Positions 1 through 5,833 of a stretch of DNA of 5,926 nucleotides are shown piece after piece. A program made the position numbers and the translations under genes. The stretch comes from an uncultured Clostridia bacterium (lineage in GTDB: Bacteria > Bacillota > Clostridia > Oscillospirales > Acutalibacteraceae). The notes under the pieces are model-generated. The model saw only the letters and a program-made list of their open reading frames with translations, was not told where the DNA came from and ran no database searches. The DNA is taken from contig CAMJYF010000131.1 in NCBI GenBank assembly GCA_946409885.1, positions 1 to 5,926 on the forward strand. Reading direction: 5' to 3'. The stretch's first letter is position 1. Each line of letters opens with the position of its first letter.

Positions 1-37
1 GCCCCTTTTCGGTGTCCGCTCTCTCAAGTGCTCGCAT

Positions 38-66
38 ATATTACCACAGGTTTCCGGAAAAGTCAA
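38..66 (-). promoter_or_regulatory. Strong sigma-A promoter firing out of the left edge
   Basis: On the minus strand the -35 box TTGACT (61-66) is followed by a 17-base spacer and the -10 box TAATAT (38-43). The -10 is preceded by TGG, giving the TGn of an extended -10. The boxes, spacing and extension all fit the housekeeping sigma factor. Transcription should begin near position 31, leaving about 30 bases of leader in the window, so the gene driven lies outside it. The spacer holds the perfect 10-base palindrome TTTCCGGAAA (51-60), which could be an operator or chance. I see no terminator between the folK stop (143) and this promoter, so folK transcripts may run into the next unit. Confidence 0.85.
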
Positions 67-142
67 GACCTTTTTCGCGCTTTTTCACCGTAATTTGCCA
101 CGCCGCCGGGTGCGTCCTGACATTCCCTTTTCCGTCATATTG

Positions 143-601
143 TTATGGCGCTATCTCCCTCAGCTTTGCCGCCACGTCATAGGGACCGATCCTCCCGTCC
201 TCCGCCAGGTCCGCCAGTGGCCGCAGGACAAACTCCCTCTCCCACATACGGGGATGGGGCAAGACCAGTTCCTCGGTACCGCGTTCTTCCTCCCCGTACA
301 GCAACAGGTCCAGATCGATCACCCGGGGGCCGTTTTTGATCTGCCGCACACGGCCCATTCCCGCTTCGATGCCAAGGCACACGCCCAGCAGCGCTTCCGG
401 CGAAAGGGTCGTGGACACCCGGCAGCAGGCGTTGGTGAAATCCGGCTGGTCCGTATACCCCCACGGGGCCGTGACATAGTAGCCGGACACCCCGGTCACC
501 GTTACGCCGGGCACCAGATCCAGCGCCCGCAGGGCTTCATCCAGGTTGGCGGCCGCGTTTCCCATATTGGACCCAAGCGCGATATATGCCGTTTCAGCCA
601 T
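143..601 (-). CDS. folK: 2-amino-4-hydroxy-6-hydroxymethyldihydropteridine pyrophosphokinase (HPPK)
   Basis: This cytosolic enzyme transfers pyrophosphate from ATP to 6-hydroxymethyl-7,8-dihydropterin, the step after FolB and before dihydropteroate synthase. The 152-residue product has the usual family length. It begins with the AYIALGSNMG pterin-pocket motif (5-14), then has a GYTDQPDFTN segment (48-57) and a GPRVIDLDLLLYG block (91-103). In that block D96 and D98 match the magnesium-binding aspartates, and R93 is the conserved arginine. The LPHPRMWER segment (114-122) supplies the conserved His116 and Arg122. An upstream in-frame ATG at 631 would add ten residues, but the ATG at 599-601 is preferred: GGAGGG (608-613) lies six bases upstream and the family motif follows at once. 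It overlaps the folB stop by 8 bases, so translational coupling is likely. Confidence 0.96.
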   Translation of the reverse strand: MAETAYIALGSNMGNAAANLDEALRALDLVPGVTVTGVSGYYVTAPWGYTDQPDFTNACCRVSTTLSPEALLGVCLGIEAGMGRVRQIKNGPRVIDLDLLLYGEEERGTEELVLPHPRMWEREFVLRPLADLAEDGRIGPYDVAAKLREIAP

Positions 602-968
602 TCCGTTCCCTCCGGATGGCCACCGCCACATAGCCGAACTCCGCCTTTACAGGGGCCTCCGGCTTGCGCACCGTCACGTCCACCACCTGCAGCGGAGGAA
701 ATTCCCGCAGCAGGATATCGGCTACCGCCTGGGCGGCCTTTTCGATGAGGTCGTACTTTTCCGCCGTAAAGGCGAAGGCGGCCCGCTTGATCATTTTGGA
801 ATAGCTGACCGTATCGTCGATATCGTCCGTGCGGCAGGCCTTTGACAGATCCGCGTGGGCGGTGATATCCAGGTAAAAATTCTGCCCGTTGATCTTCTCC
901 TCCAGATTGACGCCGTGATAGGCGAAGAGGTGCAGGTCGTTGATGATGATTTTATCCAGTCTTGCCAC
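594..968 (-). CDS. folB: Dihydroneopterin aldolase
   Basis: FolB splits 7,8-dihydroneopterin into 6-hydroxymethyl-7,8-dihydropterin and glycolaldehyde, making the substrate of the downstream FolK. With the GTG start at 968 the product is 124 residues, typical for this small octameric enzyme. Residues matching the Staphylococcus aureus active site sit at a constant offset: Glu24 in the YHGVNLEE motif (17-24), Tyr56 in TVSYS (53-57), Glu76 and Lys102 in the VRKPEAPV motif (100-107). An ATG at 1016 in the same frame would add 16 residues with no family resemblance and would start inside the terminator hairpin, so I reject it. AAGGAG (979-984) lies ten bases before the GTG. The last 8 bases overlap folK. 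No promoter is visible between alaA and this gene, so it probably depends on read-through from alaA. Confidence 0.95.
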   Translation of the reverse strand: MARLDKIIINDLHLFAYHGVNLEEKINGQNFYLDITAHADLSKACRTDDIDDTVSYSKMIKRAAFAFTAEKYDLIEKAAQAVADILLREFPPLQVVDVTVRKPEAPVKAEFGYVAVAIRRERNG

Positions 969-978
969 ATTCTTCACT

Positions 979-984
979 CTCCTT
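979..984 (-). promoter_or_regulatory. Ribosome binding site that fixes the folB GTG start
   Basis: AAGGAG on the minus strand ends ten bases before the GTG at 966-968. No comparable site precedes the upstream in-frame ATG at 1016. An out-of-frame ATG overlaps this GTG by two bases and opens no credible product. Confidence 0.7.
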
Positions 985-990
985 TTTTGA

Positions 991-1024
991 TAACAACAAA
1001 GAGGGCGGCTATACACCGCCCCCT
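991..1024 (-). terminator. Probable intrinsic terminator after alaA, just before folB
   Basis: On the minus strand a nine-pair stem (AGGGGGCGG against CCGCCCTCT, one G-U pair) closes a seven-base loop. The stem occupies 1000-1008 and 1016-1024. It is followed by the T-rich tract TTGTTGTTA, which is interrupted by G and therefore weaker than a pure T run. The hairpin lies ten bases past the alaA stop and about 30 bases ahead of the folB start, leaving no room for a separate promoter. It may be a partial terminator that lowers folB-folK expression relative to alaA. Confidence 0.65.
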
Positions 1025-1034
1025 GACAATGTTT

Positions 1035-2252
1035 TTACGCCTGATGGTAGTCCTTGAGGAAATCGCCGAGATCGCGCATGGCTTTGGCGATCTGATCCGC
1101 TTTCGGCAGCATGACGATGCGGAAGTGATCGGGCTGATCCCAGCTGAAGCCGCGGCCGGGGATGATCATCACGTGCTTGGCATGGAGATAATCCATGGCA
1201 AACTGCTGGTCGTCGGTGATGTTGAACTTTTTGACGTCCAGCTTGGGGAAGATGTAGAAGGCAGCGGAGTTTTTGACGTAGGTGATTCCCTCGATCTTAT
1301 CCAGCTCGCGGCAGCAGGCTTCGCGCTGCTCGTAGAGACGGCCGCCGGGGACGATCATGGCGCGGGTGCTCTCCGGGTCGTTGAGGGCAGCGGGGATGAC
1401 CAGCTGCATAAGGGCGTTGGCGCACAGACGCATGGCGGCCAGCTGCACCAGACCGGCAATGAAATCGGAGGCCTTGTCCTTGGCGCCGGACAGGATCATC
1501 CAGCCGCAGCGGAAGCCGCAGATGATGTGGGACTTGGAAAGGCCGTTGAAGGTGATGCACAGCAGATCCGGGCAGAGGGTGGCGGTGGAGACGTGCTCCA
1601 GGCCGTCCATGACCAGACGGTCGTAGATCTCATCGGAGAGCACCACCAGCTGGTGTTCCCGGGCAATGGCGACGATCTGCTCCAGCAGCTCCTTGGGATA
1701 GAGAGCGCCGGTGGGGTTGTTGGGGTTGATCAGCACGATGGCCTTGGTTTTGGGGGTGATCTTTTTGCGGATGTCGTCCAGGTCCGGATACCAGCAGCTG
1801 CTTTCGTCGCAGATGTAATGGACGGGCTTGGCGCCGGCGATCCACACGGAGTTGGTCCACAGGGAATAATCCGGCGTGGGGACCAGAATCTCATCCCCAT
1901 AGTTCAGCAGCGCGGTAAGGGTCATGGTGACCAGTTCGCTGACGCCGTTGCCGATGAAGACGTCGTCCGGGGTGACGCCCTGGATACCCTTGCCCTTGTG
2001 ATAGTTGCAGATGGCCTCACGGGCGGCGGGCATACCCTTCAGGTCGCAGTAGGCCACCGCCTTGTCGGCGTTATTCAGCAGGGCGTTACGGACGGAATCC
2101 GGCATTTTGAAATCAAACGTGGCGGGGTTGCCCGTGTTCAGGCGCAGCACGTCGATGCCCTCCGCGCGCATCCGGTTGGATTCCACGAAAACCGGGCCTC
2201 TGATGTCGGAATGGACGTTGGCCAGTTTATCGGATCTGGTCAGTTCAATCAT
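1035..2252 (-). CDS. alaA: AlaA-type alanine aminotransferase (PLP, fold type I)
   Basis: This is a class I/II aminotransferase that should exchange amino groups between alanine/pyruvate and glutamate/2-oxoglutarate in the cytosol. Its 405 residues equal the length of E. coli AlaA as I recall it, and the match runs from end to end: an N-terminal DIRGPV segment (16-21), NTGNP with Gly41, GNGVSEL (101-107), DESSCWYPDLDDIR (149-162), INPNNPTG (175-182) with Asn179, DEIYD (207-211) and GGRLYEQR (303-310). Lys240 in NGLSK is the Schiff-base lysine for PLP, Arg248 in GFR should hold the cofactor phosphate, and Arg378 in HFRIV is the substrate-carboxylate arginine. The stretch after the lysine reads SHIICGFRCGW where E. 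coli has TYRVAGFRQGW, so substrate preference could differ. GGGAGGA (2261-2267) lies eight bases before the ATG. It has its own upstream promoter. Confidence 0.93.
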   Translation of the reverse strand: MIELTRSDKLANVHSDIRGPVFVESNRMRAEGIDVLRLNTGNPATFDFKMPDSVRNALLNNADKAVAYCDLKGMPAAREAICNYHKGKGIQGVTPDDVFIGNGVSELVTMTLTALLNYGDEILVPTPDYSLWTNSVWIAGAKPVHYICDESSCWYPDLDDIRKKITPKTKAIVLINPNNPTGALYPKELLEQIVAIAREHQLVVLSDEIYDRLVMDGLEHVSTATLCPDLLCITFNGLSKSHIICGFRCGWMILSGAKDKASDFIAGLVQLAAMRLCANALMQLVIPAALNDPESTRAMIVPGGRLYEQREACCRELDKIEGITYVKNSAAFYIFPKLDVKKFNITDDQQFAMDYLHAKHVMIIPGRGFSWDQPDHFRIVMLPKADQIAKAMRDLGDFLKDYHQA

Positions 2253-2301
2253 TTCTTTTTTCCTCCCTTGAAACAGTGTTTGCTTTTTTATATTATAAAT
2301 A

Positions 2302-2310
2302 ATTATAACA
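2302..2310 (-). promoter_or_regulatory. Extended -10 promoter for alaA
   Basis: The minus strand reads TGTTATAAT, a perfect TGn plus TATAAT extended -10, in a strongly AT-rich stretch (about 2280-2320) that contrasts with the GC-rich genes on both sides. No good -35 box lies 16-18 bases upstream, which is tolerated by extended -10 promoters. A second TATAAT (2292-2297) lies ten bases downstream without the TG. The start point should be near 2295, giving a leader of about 43 bases. The promoter begins only 15 bases past the phosphoesterase stop, and I see no intrinsic terminator between them. Confidence 0.65.
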
Positions 2311-2324
2311 TACTATAGTTGACG

Positions 2325-3953
2325 TTACGGCTGAACGGGGACGGGCTTTTCCTCGGTCTCCGATTCCACGTCCACAAAATTGTTATGGGCGTAATAAAAC
2401 GCGTGCATCCGCAGGGGACGGCAGAAATCGTCCACGGGGGCGTAGAGCTGCCCCTCCTCCAGCCGCAGGCAGGGACCGGCCATCTGCTGGTCGCCCCGGT
2501 CCGTTCGCGCGATATCGCTGTTTTCGGTGAAGACCGCGCTTCTGTCGTAGACGGAAACGGCGATCTGCCCCTTGCTGCGGGTCACCTCGCCGCCGATGAA
2601 GGAGACGATCTGCCCAACCGGCACATACCACAGGTCGCCCACCGGCACGGGCGGCGTTTTGCCGGCGATGACGCCCAGATCGTAGCCCTTGAATTTCAGC
2701 CGCGTGCGGTTGTAGCGCGGGGCACGGTCGATGGGGGTGATGACGTCGGCGGATTTATCAATGACGCAGCGGTCCACGATTCTGCCGTCCTCCACATAGG
2801 CCGTCAGGGTGCCGACGTCGCCGTCGATGGCCGCCACCGTGTACATGGCGAGCTCCTCCTCATGCTCGTAGGTCTTGGCGTTCCAGACCTTAGGGACCAC
2901 CTTGGTGCCGGGCGGATTGGGGCCGCCGCTGCCCAGGTTATAGTGGATCGTTCCCTCCGAGGGGCGGTCATAGAGGCCCTCCCGGCGGCGGGGATAGGAA
3001 CGGGCGAAGCTGTGCTCATGCCCGGAGAACACCAGGTCGAATTGCTCCATGCCGTCACGCATGGCGGGATAGGTATCCTCGATCTCGATCTCCGGCCCAG
3101 CAAAGCAGACCGGGAAATGGTGGGCGGCAAACTTCCACGTCTGCCCGCTGCGGGCGGCGTCCTCCAGCAGCCAGGCGTTCATCTCGTCATAGCCGCTGGT
3201 ACCGGTGACCGCGAAGTGTGCGTTGCCGTAATCAAAGGAATAGTTGGGGATCCGCCAGCCCTCGGGGCCGTTCTGGGGATAGGACCCCAGCAGCATATTG
3301 GTGAAATAGGTGGCGTGCTCGGAATAGTATTTGTCGGCAAAGGTAAAGTAGTCGGAAAAGCCCATGTCGTCGTGGTTGCCCATGCAGAACATCACGGGGA
3401 TGGACTCCGCCACGCCCTTCAGCCCCTCCATCAGGCCCGTCCACTGCACGTCCGTCTGGCCGCAGTTGGTGTTGTCGCCCGCGGTGAGAATAAAGGCGCA
3501 TTCGGGATGCCCGGTAAGGACCTTTTTGAGAAAACGGTTGAATTCGGTATAGTCGGCGGGGGGCTCGGGACCGCCCGTCTGGGTATCGGACAGACAGAGG
3601 AACGCAAAACGGGTACAGTTCTGCGGGGCCGTCCGGAAGGTGTATACAGCGCTGCGGCGGGAACCGTCGCCCACGGTGTATTCATAGGCGGTATCGGGGG
3701 AAAGCCCCGTCATATCCGCGAAGAAGAAGTTGCTTTCATCCAGATCGGTCTCGAAGCGGTTGACGAAGGCCTCCGCCCGCCGCCAGGGTTCCGAAGAACC
3801 GGCGGGACGGTACAGGGCAAAGCCCTCCGGAACGTCCACGCAAGCGCGCCAGCGGACGGTCATGCGCTCACAGGGATCGCCCTTGAGGGAGAGCATGATC
3901 TGGTCAGGGGTCACAGATGACCCGCGAAAGGATTTCCATTCGTTTTTTGTCAT
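2325..3953 (-). CDS. Metallophosphoesterase with purple-acid-phosphatase-like N-terminal domain and copper-amine-oxidase-like C-terminal domain
   Basis: The 542-residue protein has three parts. Residues about 14-110 resemble the beta-sandwich found in front of purple acid phosphatases. Residues about 115-345 carry the calcineurin-like two-metal motifs: SDTQ (Asp123), GDN (Asp160), GNHD (Asn193, His194), AHHFP (His278/His279) and SGHEH (His312, His314). Residues about 419-528 look like the copper amine oxidase N-terminal-like repeat seen in surface proteins of Firmicutes. The tyrosine that makes purple enzymes purple (GDxxY) is Asn163 here, so an Fe(III)-tyrosinate centre is unlikely. The substrate is unknown; a phosphomonoester or diester hydrolase is the family expectation. 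No signal peptide is present, and an in-frame TAA nine bases before the ATG rules out a longer start. The ribosome site is weak (AGGT, eight bases upstream). No strong promoter is visible in 3954-4044. Confidence 0.85.
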   Translation of the reverse strand: MTKNEWKSFRGSSVTPDQIMLSLKGDPCERMTVRWRACVDVPEGFALYRPAGSSEPWRRAEAFVNRFETDLDESNFFFADMTGLSPDTAYEYTVGDGSRRSAVYTFRTAPQNCTRFAFLCLSDTQTGGPEPPADYTEFNRFLKKVLTGHPECAFILTAGDNTNCGQTDVQWTGLMEGLKGVAESIPVMFCMGNHDDMGFSDYFTFADKYYSEHATYFTNMLLGSYPQNGPEGWRIPNYSFDYGNAHFAVTGTSGYDEMNAWLLEDAARSGQTWKFAAHHFPVCFAGPEIEIEDTYPAMRDGMEQFDLVFSGHEHSFARSYPRRREGLYDRPSEGTIHYNLGSGGPNPPGTKVVPKVWNAKTYEHEEELAMYTVAAIDGDVGTLTAYVEDGRIVDRCVIDKSADVITPIDRAPRYNRTRLKFKGYDLGVIAGKTPPVPVGDLWYVPVGQIVSFIGGEVTRSKGQIAVSVYDRSAVFTENSDIARTDRGDQQMAGPCLRLEEGQLYAPVDDFCRPLRMHAFYYAHNNFVDVESETEEKPVPVQP

Positions 3954-4044
3954 TTTGTTTTACCTGTATTGTGATATACATGTTTCTTGTTTTTTACGAA
4001 AAACCGGAAACGTGTTATGAACGCAACCTGTTGCTGCGAAGATG

Positions 4045-4141
4045 ACGCTGCTGAGGCAGCGTGCTACGGGGGAGGTCAGGGACGGAGCTGAGGCTCCGTG
4101 CTACGGGGGAGGTCAGGGACGGAGCTGAGGCTCCGTGCTAC
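4045..4141 (-). repeat. Tandem array of three REP-like hairpins with GTAG heads
   Basis: Read on the minus strand, each element is GTAG, one C, a seven-base arm, a CTCA loop and the complementary arm. Two elements (4082-4104 and 4119-4141) have the arms ACGGAGC and GCTCCGT; the third (4045-4067) has ACGCTGC and GCAGCGT. Both arms differ in step, so the pairing is kept. Elements repeat every 37 bases, with an identical 14-base spacer in both gaps (4068-4081, 4105-4118). GTAG followed by a hairpin is the hallmark of REP sequences moved by RAYT (TnpA-REP) transposases. No RAYT gene lies in the window. The array sits between GH43 and the phosphoesterase, and its first GTAG contains the GH43 stop. 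It could also impede transcription or 3' exonucleases. Confidence 0.8.
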
Positions 4142-5121
4142 GGGGTGATGGGGGTTCCGAAGACGGGGACGCCGAAGAGGGTGGCGAACTGCTGGACGCG
4201 GACGGAGCGGCCGCTCCAGCCGGTGCCGCTGACGTCGTTGCCGTGGTAGACAATATAATTCGTTTGGCCGTCTTTGGAGGTGACGAAGCTGCAGTGGCCG
4301 GGACCGAAAACCGTATCGGTCTTTTGGAAGACCGGCACGGGGCATTTGGCCCAGTTGGCCCGGTTGAGGGGGTCGCCGCCCGCGTAGGTGAGCATACCCA
4401 GACAGTACTCGTCCGTCCAGCTGCCGGAGGCGGAATAGACCACATGGGTACGGCCCTTCAGGTACAGCGCGGCGGGGCCTTCGTTGATGGGCATGCCGTT
4501 TTTCTCCCATTTTTTGTCGGGAGAGGACAGCAGATGGCGCTCGCCGTCGATATGCGTGGGATCGGCCATATGGGCGATATAGAGGTTCTGGCCGCCGTCG
4601 GTCTCCCCTTCCCACCCGGACCAGACGAAATACAGCTGGCCGTTCAGCTTCACCACGGTGCCGTCGATGGCCCAGCGGTCGGTGGGGTCGGTGATCTGGC
4701 CACAGAAGGTATAATCCCCGTCCGGGGTATCGCACTGCAGCGCGTACATGCGGTGGTGCTCGTTGGCGCCGTCGTCGGCGGCCACGTAGATGTACCACAT
4801 GCCGTCAAGATAGTGCAGCTCCGGCGCCCACCAGTCGGTGGAATACGGGGCGCCGCCGGGGGCGCGGTAGACCACGCGGCCCTCCGCGTCATAGAGATCC
4901 TCCAGCGTATCGGAGGATTTTACCGCCACGCCGTTGCCCACGGAATAGCAGTAGTAATAGACGCCGCCCTGCAGGCAGTACCACGGGTCGGCGCCGCCGC
5001 CCTCGTGCAGAAAGGCCGGCTCGCCCCCGCAGGAGGCGGGCAACCGCGCCCCGGCCGCGCCGGACAGCGTGGCAAGGCAGGTGAACAGGGACAGCAGAAC
5101 CGCCATGACGGGATAAAACAT
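4138..5121 (-). CDS. Exported glycoside hydrolase family 43, probable alpha-L-arabinofuranosidase
   Basis: This should be a five-bladed beta-propeller enzyme that releases arabinose (or xylose) from plant polysaccharide by an inverting mechanism. The 327-residue product begins with a hydrophobic leader (about 4-22) ending in an AGA site (23-25), suggesting signal peptidase cleavage and export; the leader lacks a basic residue at its start, which is unusual. The catalytic triad fits the family: Asp45 in GGADPW as general base, Asp153 in WAIDGT as the pKa modulator, and Glu214 in INEGPA as general acid. His276 in FGPGHCSF and the IVYHG segment (290-294) match arabinanase/arabinofuranosidase-like members. 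The exact substrate cannot be settled here. The ATG at 5121 is chosen over an ATG at 5238, which lies inside the upstream gene, because a G-rich ribosome site sits seven bases before it. A REP-like element supplies the stop codon, yet the catalytic domain looks complete. Confidence 0.88.
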   Translation of the reverse strand: MFYPVMAVLLSLFTCLATLSGAAGARLPASCGGEPAFLHEGGGADPWYCLQGGVYYYCYSVGNGVAVKSSDTLEDLYDAEGRVVYRAPGGAPYSTDWWAPELHYLDGMWYIYVAADDGANEHHRMYALQCDTPDGDYTFCGQITDPTDRWAIDGTVVKLNGQLYFVWSGWEGETDGGQNLYIAHMADPTHIDGERHLLSSPDKKWEKNGMPINEGPAALYLKGRTHVVYSASGSWTDEYCLGMLTYAGGDPLNRANWAKCPVPVFQKTDTVFGPGHCSFVTSKDGQTNYIVYHGNDVSGTGWSGRSVRVQQFATLFGVPVFGTPITP

Positions 5122-5128
5122 CAGACGT

Positions 5129-5137
5129 CCCCCTTTT
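5129..5137 (-). promoter_or_regulatory. Ribosome binding site that fixes the GH43 start
   Basis: AAAAGGGGG on the minus strand ends seven bases before the ATG at 5119-5121. It lies only three bases past the T tract of the preceding terminator, so nearly all of the space between the terminator and the start codon is ribosome site. Confidence 0.65.
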
Positions 5138-5140
5138 GCG

Positions 5141-5165
5141 AAAAAACGCGGAATGGCTCCGCGTT
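5141..5165 (-). terminator. Intrinsic terminator after the phosphoribosyltransferase-like gene
   Basis: A perfect eight-pair stem (AACGCGGA against TCCGCGTT, 5145-5152 and 5158-5165) closes a five-base loop. On the minus strand it is followed by a run of six T (5141-5146), the first two of which belong to the stem. It begins three bases after the stop codon at 5169-5171. It ends the upstream operon, or attenuates read-through into the GH43 gene that starts 20 bases later. Confidence 0.88.
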
Positions 5166-5168
5166 CAT

Positions 5169-5810
5169 TTAAAATTTGGAACAGCCGTAGCTGTTGACAA
5201 GCGCGTCGATATGCTCGCCGCGGCGGCACATGGGGCATTCCAGCGTGGAATAACTGGCATAGTTTTCCAGATCGTTGGGATTGAAGACGGAGGTGACGGG
5301 GATGCCGGCCACCTCGCTGTAGGTAGCAAAGATGGACGCGACGCCCGCCACGGAGCCGGCGAAGTAGTTGACCGCCTCCACAGCGGTTTCCGCCGTGCGG
5401 CCGGTGACCACGGAGATGGCCAGCAGCAGCACGCTTTTCCCCTCGATCATGGGGAGGATATTGTCACGGAAAAACAGCTGGCCGCCGGAGGTGTATTCCG
5501 GCGTGATGATGCTGATGGGGTTGTTGGAGTTGATGCCGAACAACCCGCCGTTGGTGAGCTCATCCGCCAGGCAGGTGGCCACCACCTCCATGCCGTCCAG
5601 GCAGAGGATGGTATCCACCAGCACGCTGCTGGTGTAGTTTTCCGCCAGCGCCTTGGCAATGGCCTTGGCGTGGCCCAGGTCCGTTTTTTGGGGCGTGACG
5701 TCGATATAGTAGTTGATATGGCTGTGGGAGGTGGCAAAATGCCCCCGGTGGATGTTCAGCGTCAGCAGGTGACTTTTGGTTCCGATCTGGAACCGCTCGC
5801 TCATGGCCAT
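5169..5810 (-). CDS. Orotate phosphoribosyltransferase-like (type I PRTase fold) protein with degenerate PRPP loop
   Basis: The 213-residue protein resembles a group of clostridial proteins usually labelled orotate phosphoribosyltransferase, recalled from family knowledge and not searched here. The region at 125-147 (GKSVLLLAISVVTGRTAETAVEAV) has the hydrophobic strand and the TGRT loop of a type I PRPP-binding site, but the two acidic residues that normally precede the loop are replaced by Ala-Ile-Ser. Real orotate transferase activity is therefore doubtful. Other conserved-looking parts are RGHFATSHSHINYYID (22-37), a FRDNI segment (114-118), and a C-terminal tail with Cys192-x-x-Cys195 followed by IDALVNSYG. 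No signal peptide or membrane segment is apparent. AGGAGG (5820-5825) lies nine bases before the ATG at 5810; a second ATG at 5804 is too far from it. The gene follows the preceding stop by 23 bases, so the two are probably one operon. A regulatory or structural role is possible. Confidence 0.75.
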   Translation of the reverse strand: MAMSERFQIGTKSHLLTLNIHRGHFATSHSHINYYIDVTPQKTDLGHAKAIAKALAENYTSSVLVDTILCLDGMEVVATCLADELTNGGLFGINSNNPISIITPEYTSGGQLFFRDNILPMIEGKSVLLLAISVVTGRTAETAVEAVNYFAGSVAGVASIFATYSEVAGIPVTSVFNPNDLENYASYSTLECPMCRRGEHIDALVNSYGCSKF

Positions 5811-5819
5811 AAACCCGTT

Positions 5820-5825
5820 CCTCCT
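5820..5825 (-). promoter_or_regulatory. Ribosome binding site choosing the first of two ATGs
   Basis: AGGAGG on the minus strand ends nine bases before the ATG at 5808-5810 and fifteen before the in-frame ATG at 5802-5804, so the first is the likely start of the phosphoribosyltransferase-like gene. Confidence 0.7.
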
Positions 5826-5833
5826 GTTCTGTT

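Noticed and set aside
1..31. Riboswitch or T-box leader after the left-edge promoter
   Set aside because: Only about 30 bases of the transcript are in the window and they show no diagnostic motif of a known class.
85..138. Possible 17-codon minus-strand ORF downstream of folK
   Set aside because: It has no ribosome binding site, a short Arg/Lys-rich product and no known counterpart. It is the kind of frame expected by chance in a gap.
855..2318. Plus-strand open frame of 487 codons opposite folB and alaA
   Set aside because: It is the antisense of two well-recognised genes. Its translation is low-complexity in Gly, Asp, Val and His with no family motif, as expected from GC-rich codons read backwards.
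2319..3920. Plus-strand open frame of 533 codons opposite the phosphoesterase, starting right after the previous frame stops
   Set aside because: The minus-strand product carries ordered catalytic motifs. The plus-strand translation is a Gly/Val/His-rich mirror with no start-site signals.
3954..4044. Promoter and terminator in the gap ahead of the phosphoesterase
   Set aside because: The best -10 candidate (TATATC near 3973-3978) matches only partly and has a poor -35. A short GCAAC/GTTGC inverted repeat at 4023-4034 is too small and lacks a T tract. The gap is AT-rich but nothing there is convincing.
4061..4145. CRISPR array suggested by 37-base repeats
   Set aside because: The repeats are directly tandem and the intervening sequence is identical in each unit, so there are no unique spacers. 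There are also no cas genes.
4135..5172. Plus-strand open frame of 345 codons opposite GH43
   Set aside because: It is antisense to a gene with a full catalytic triad, and it would begin within the repeat array without a ribosome site.
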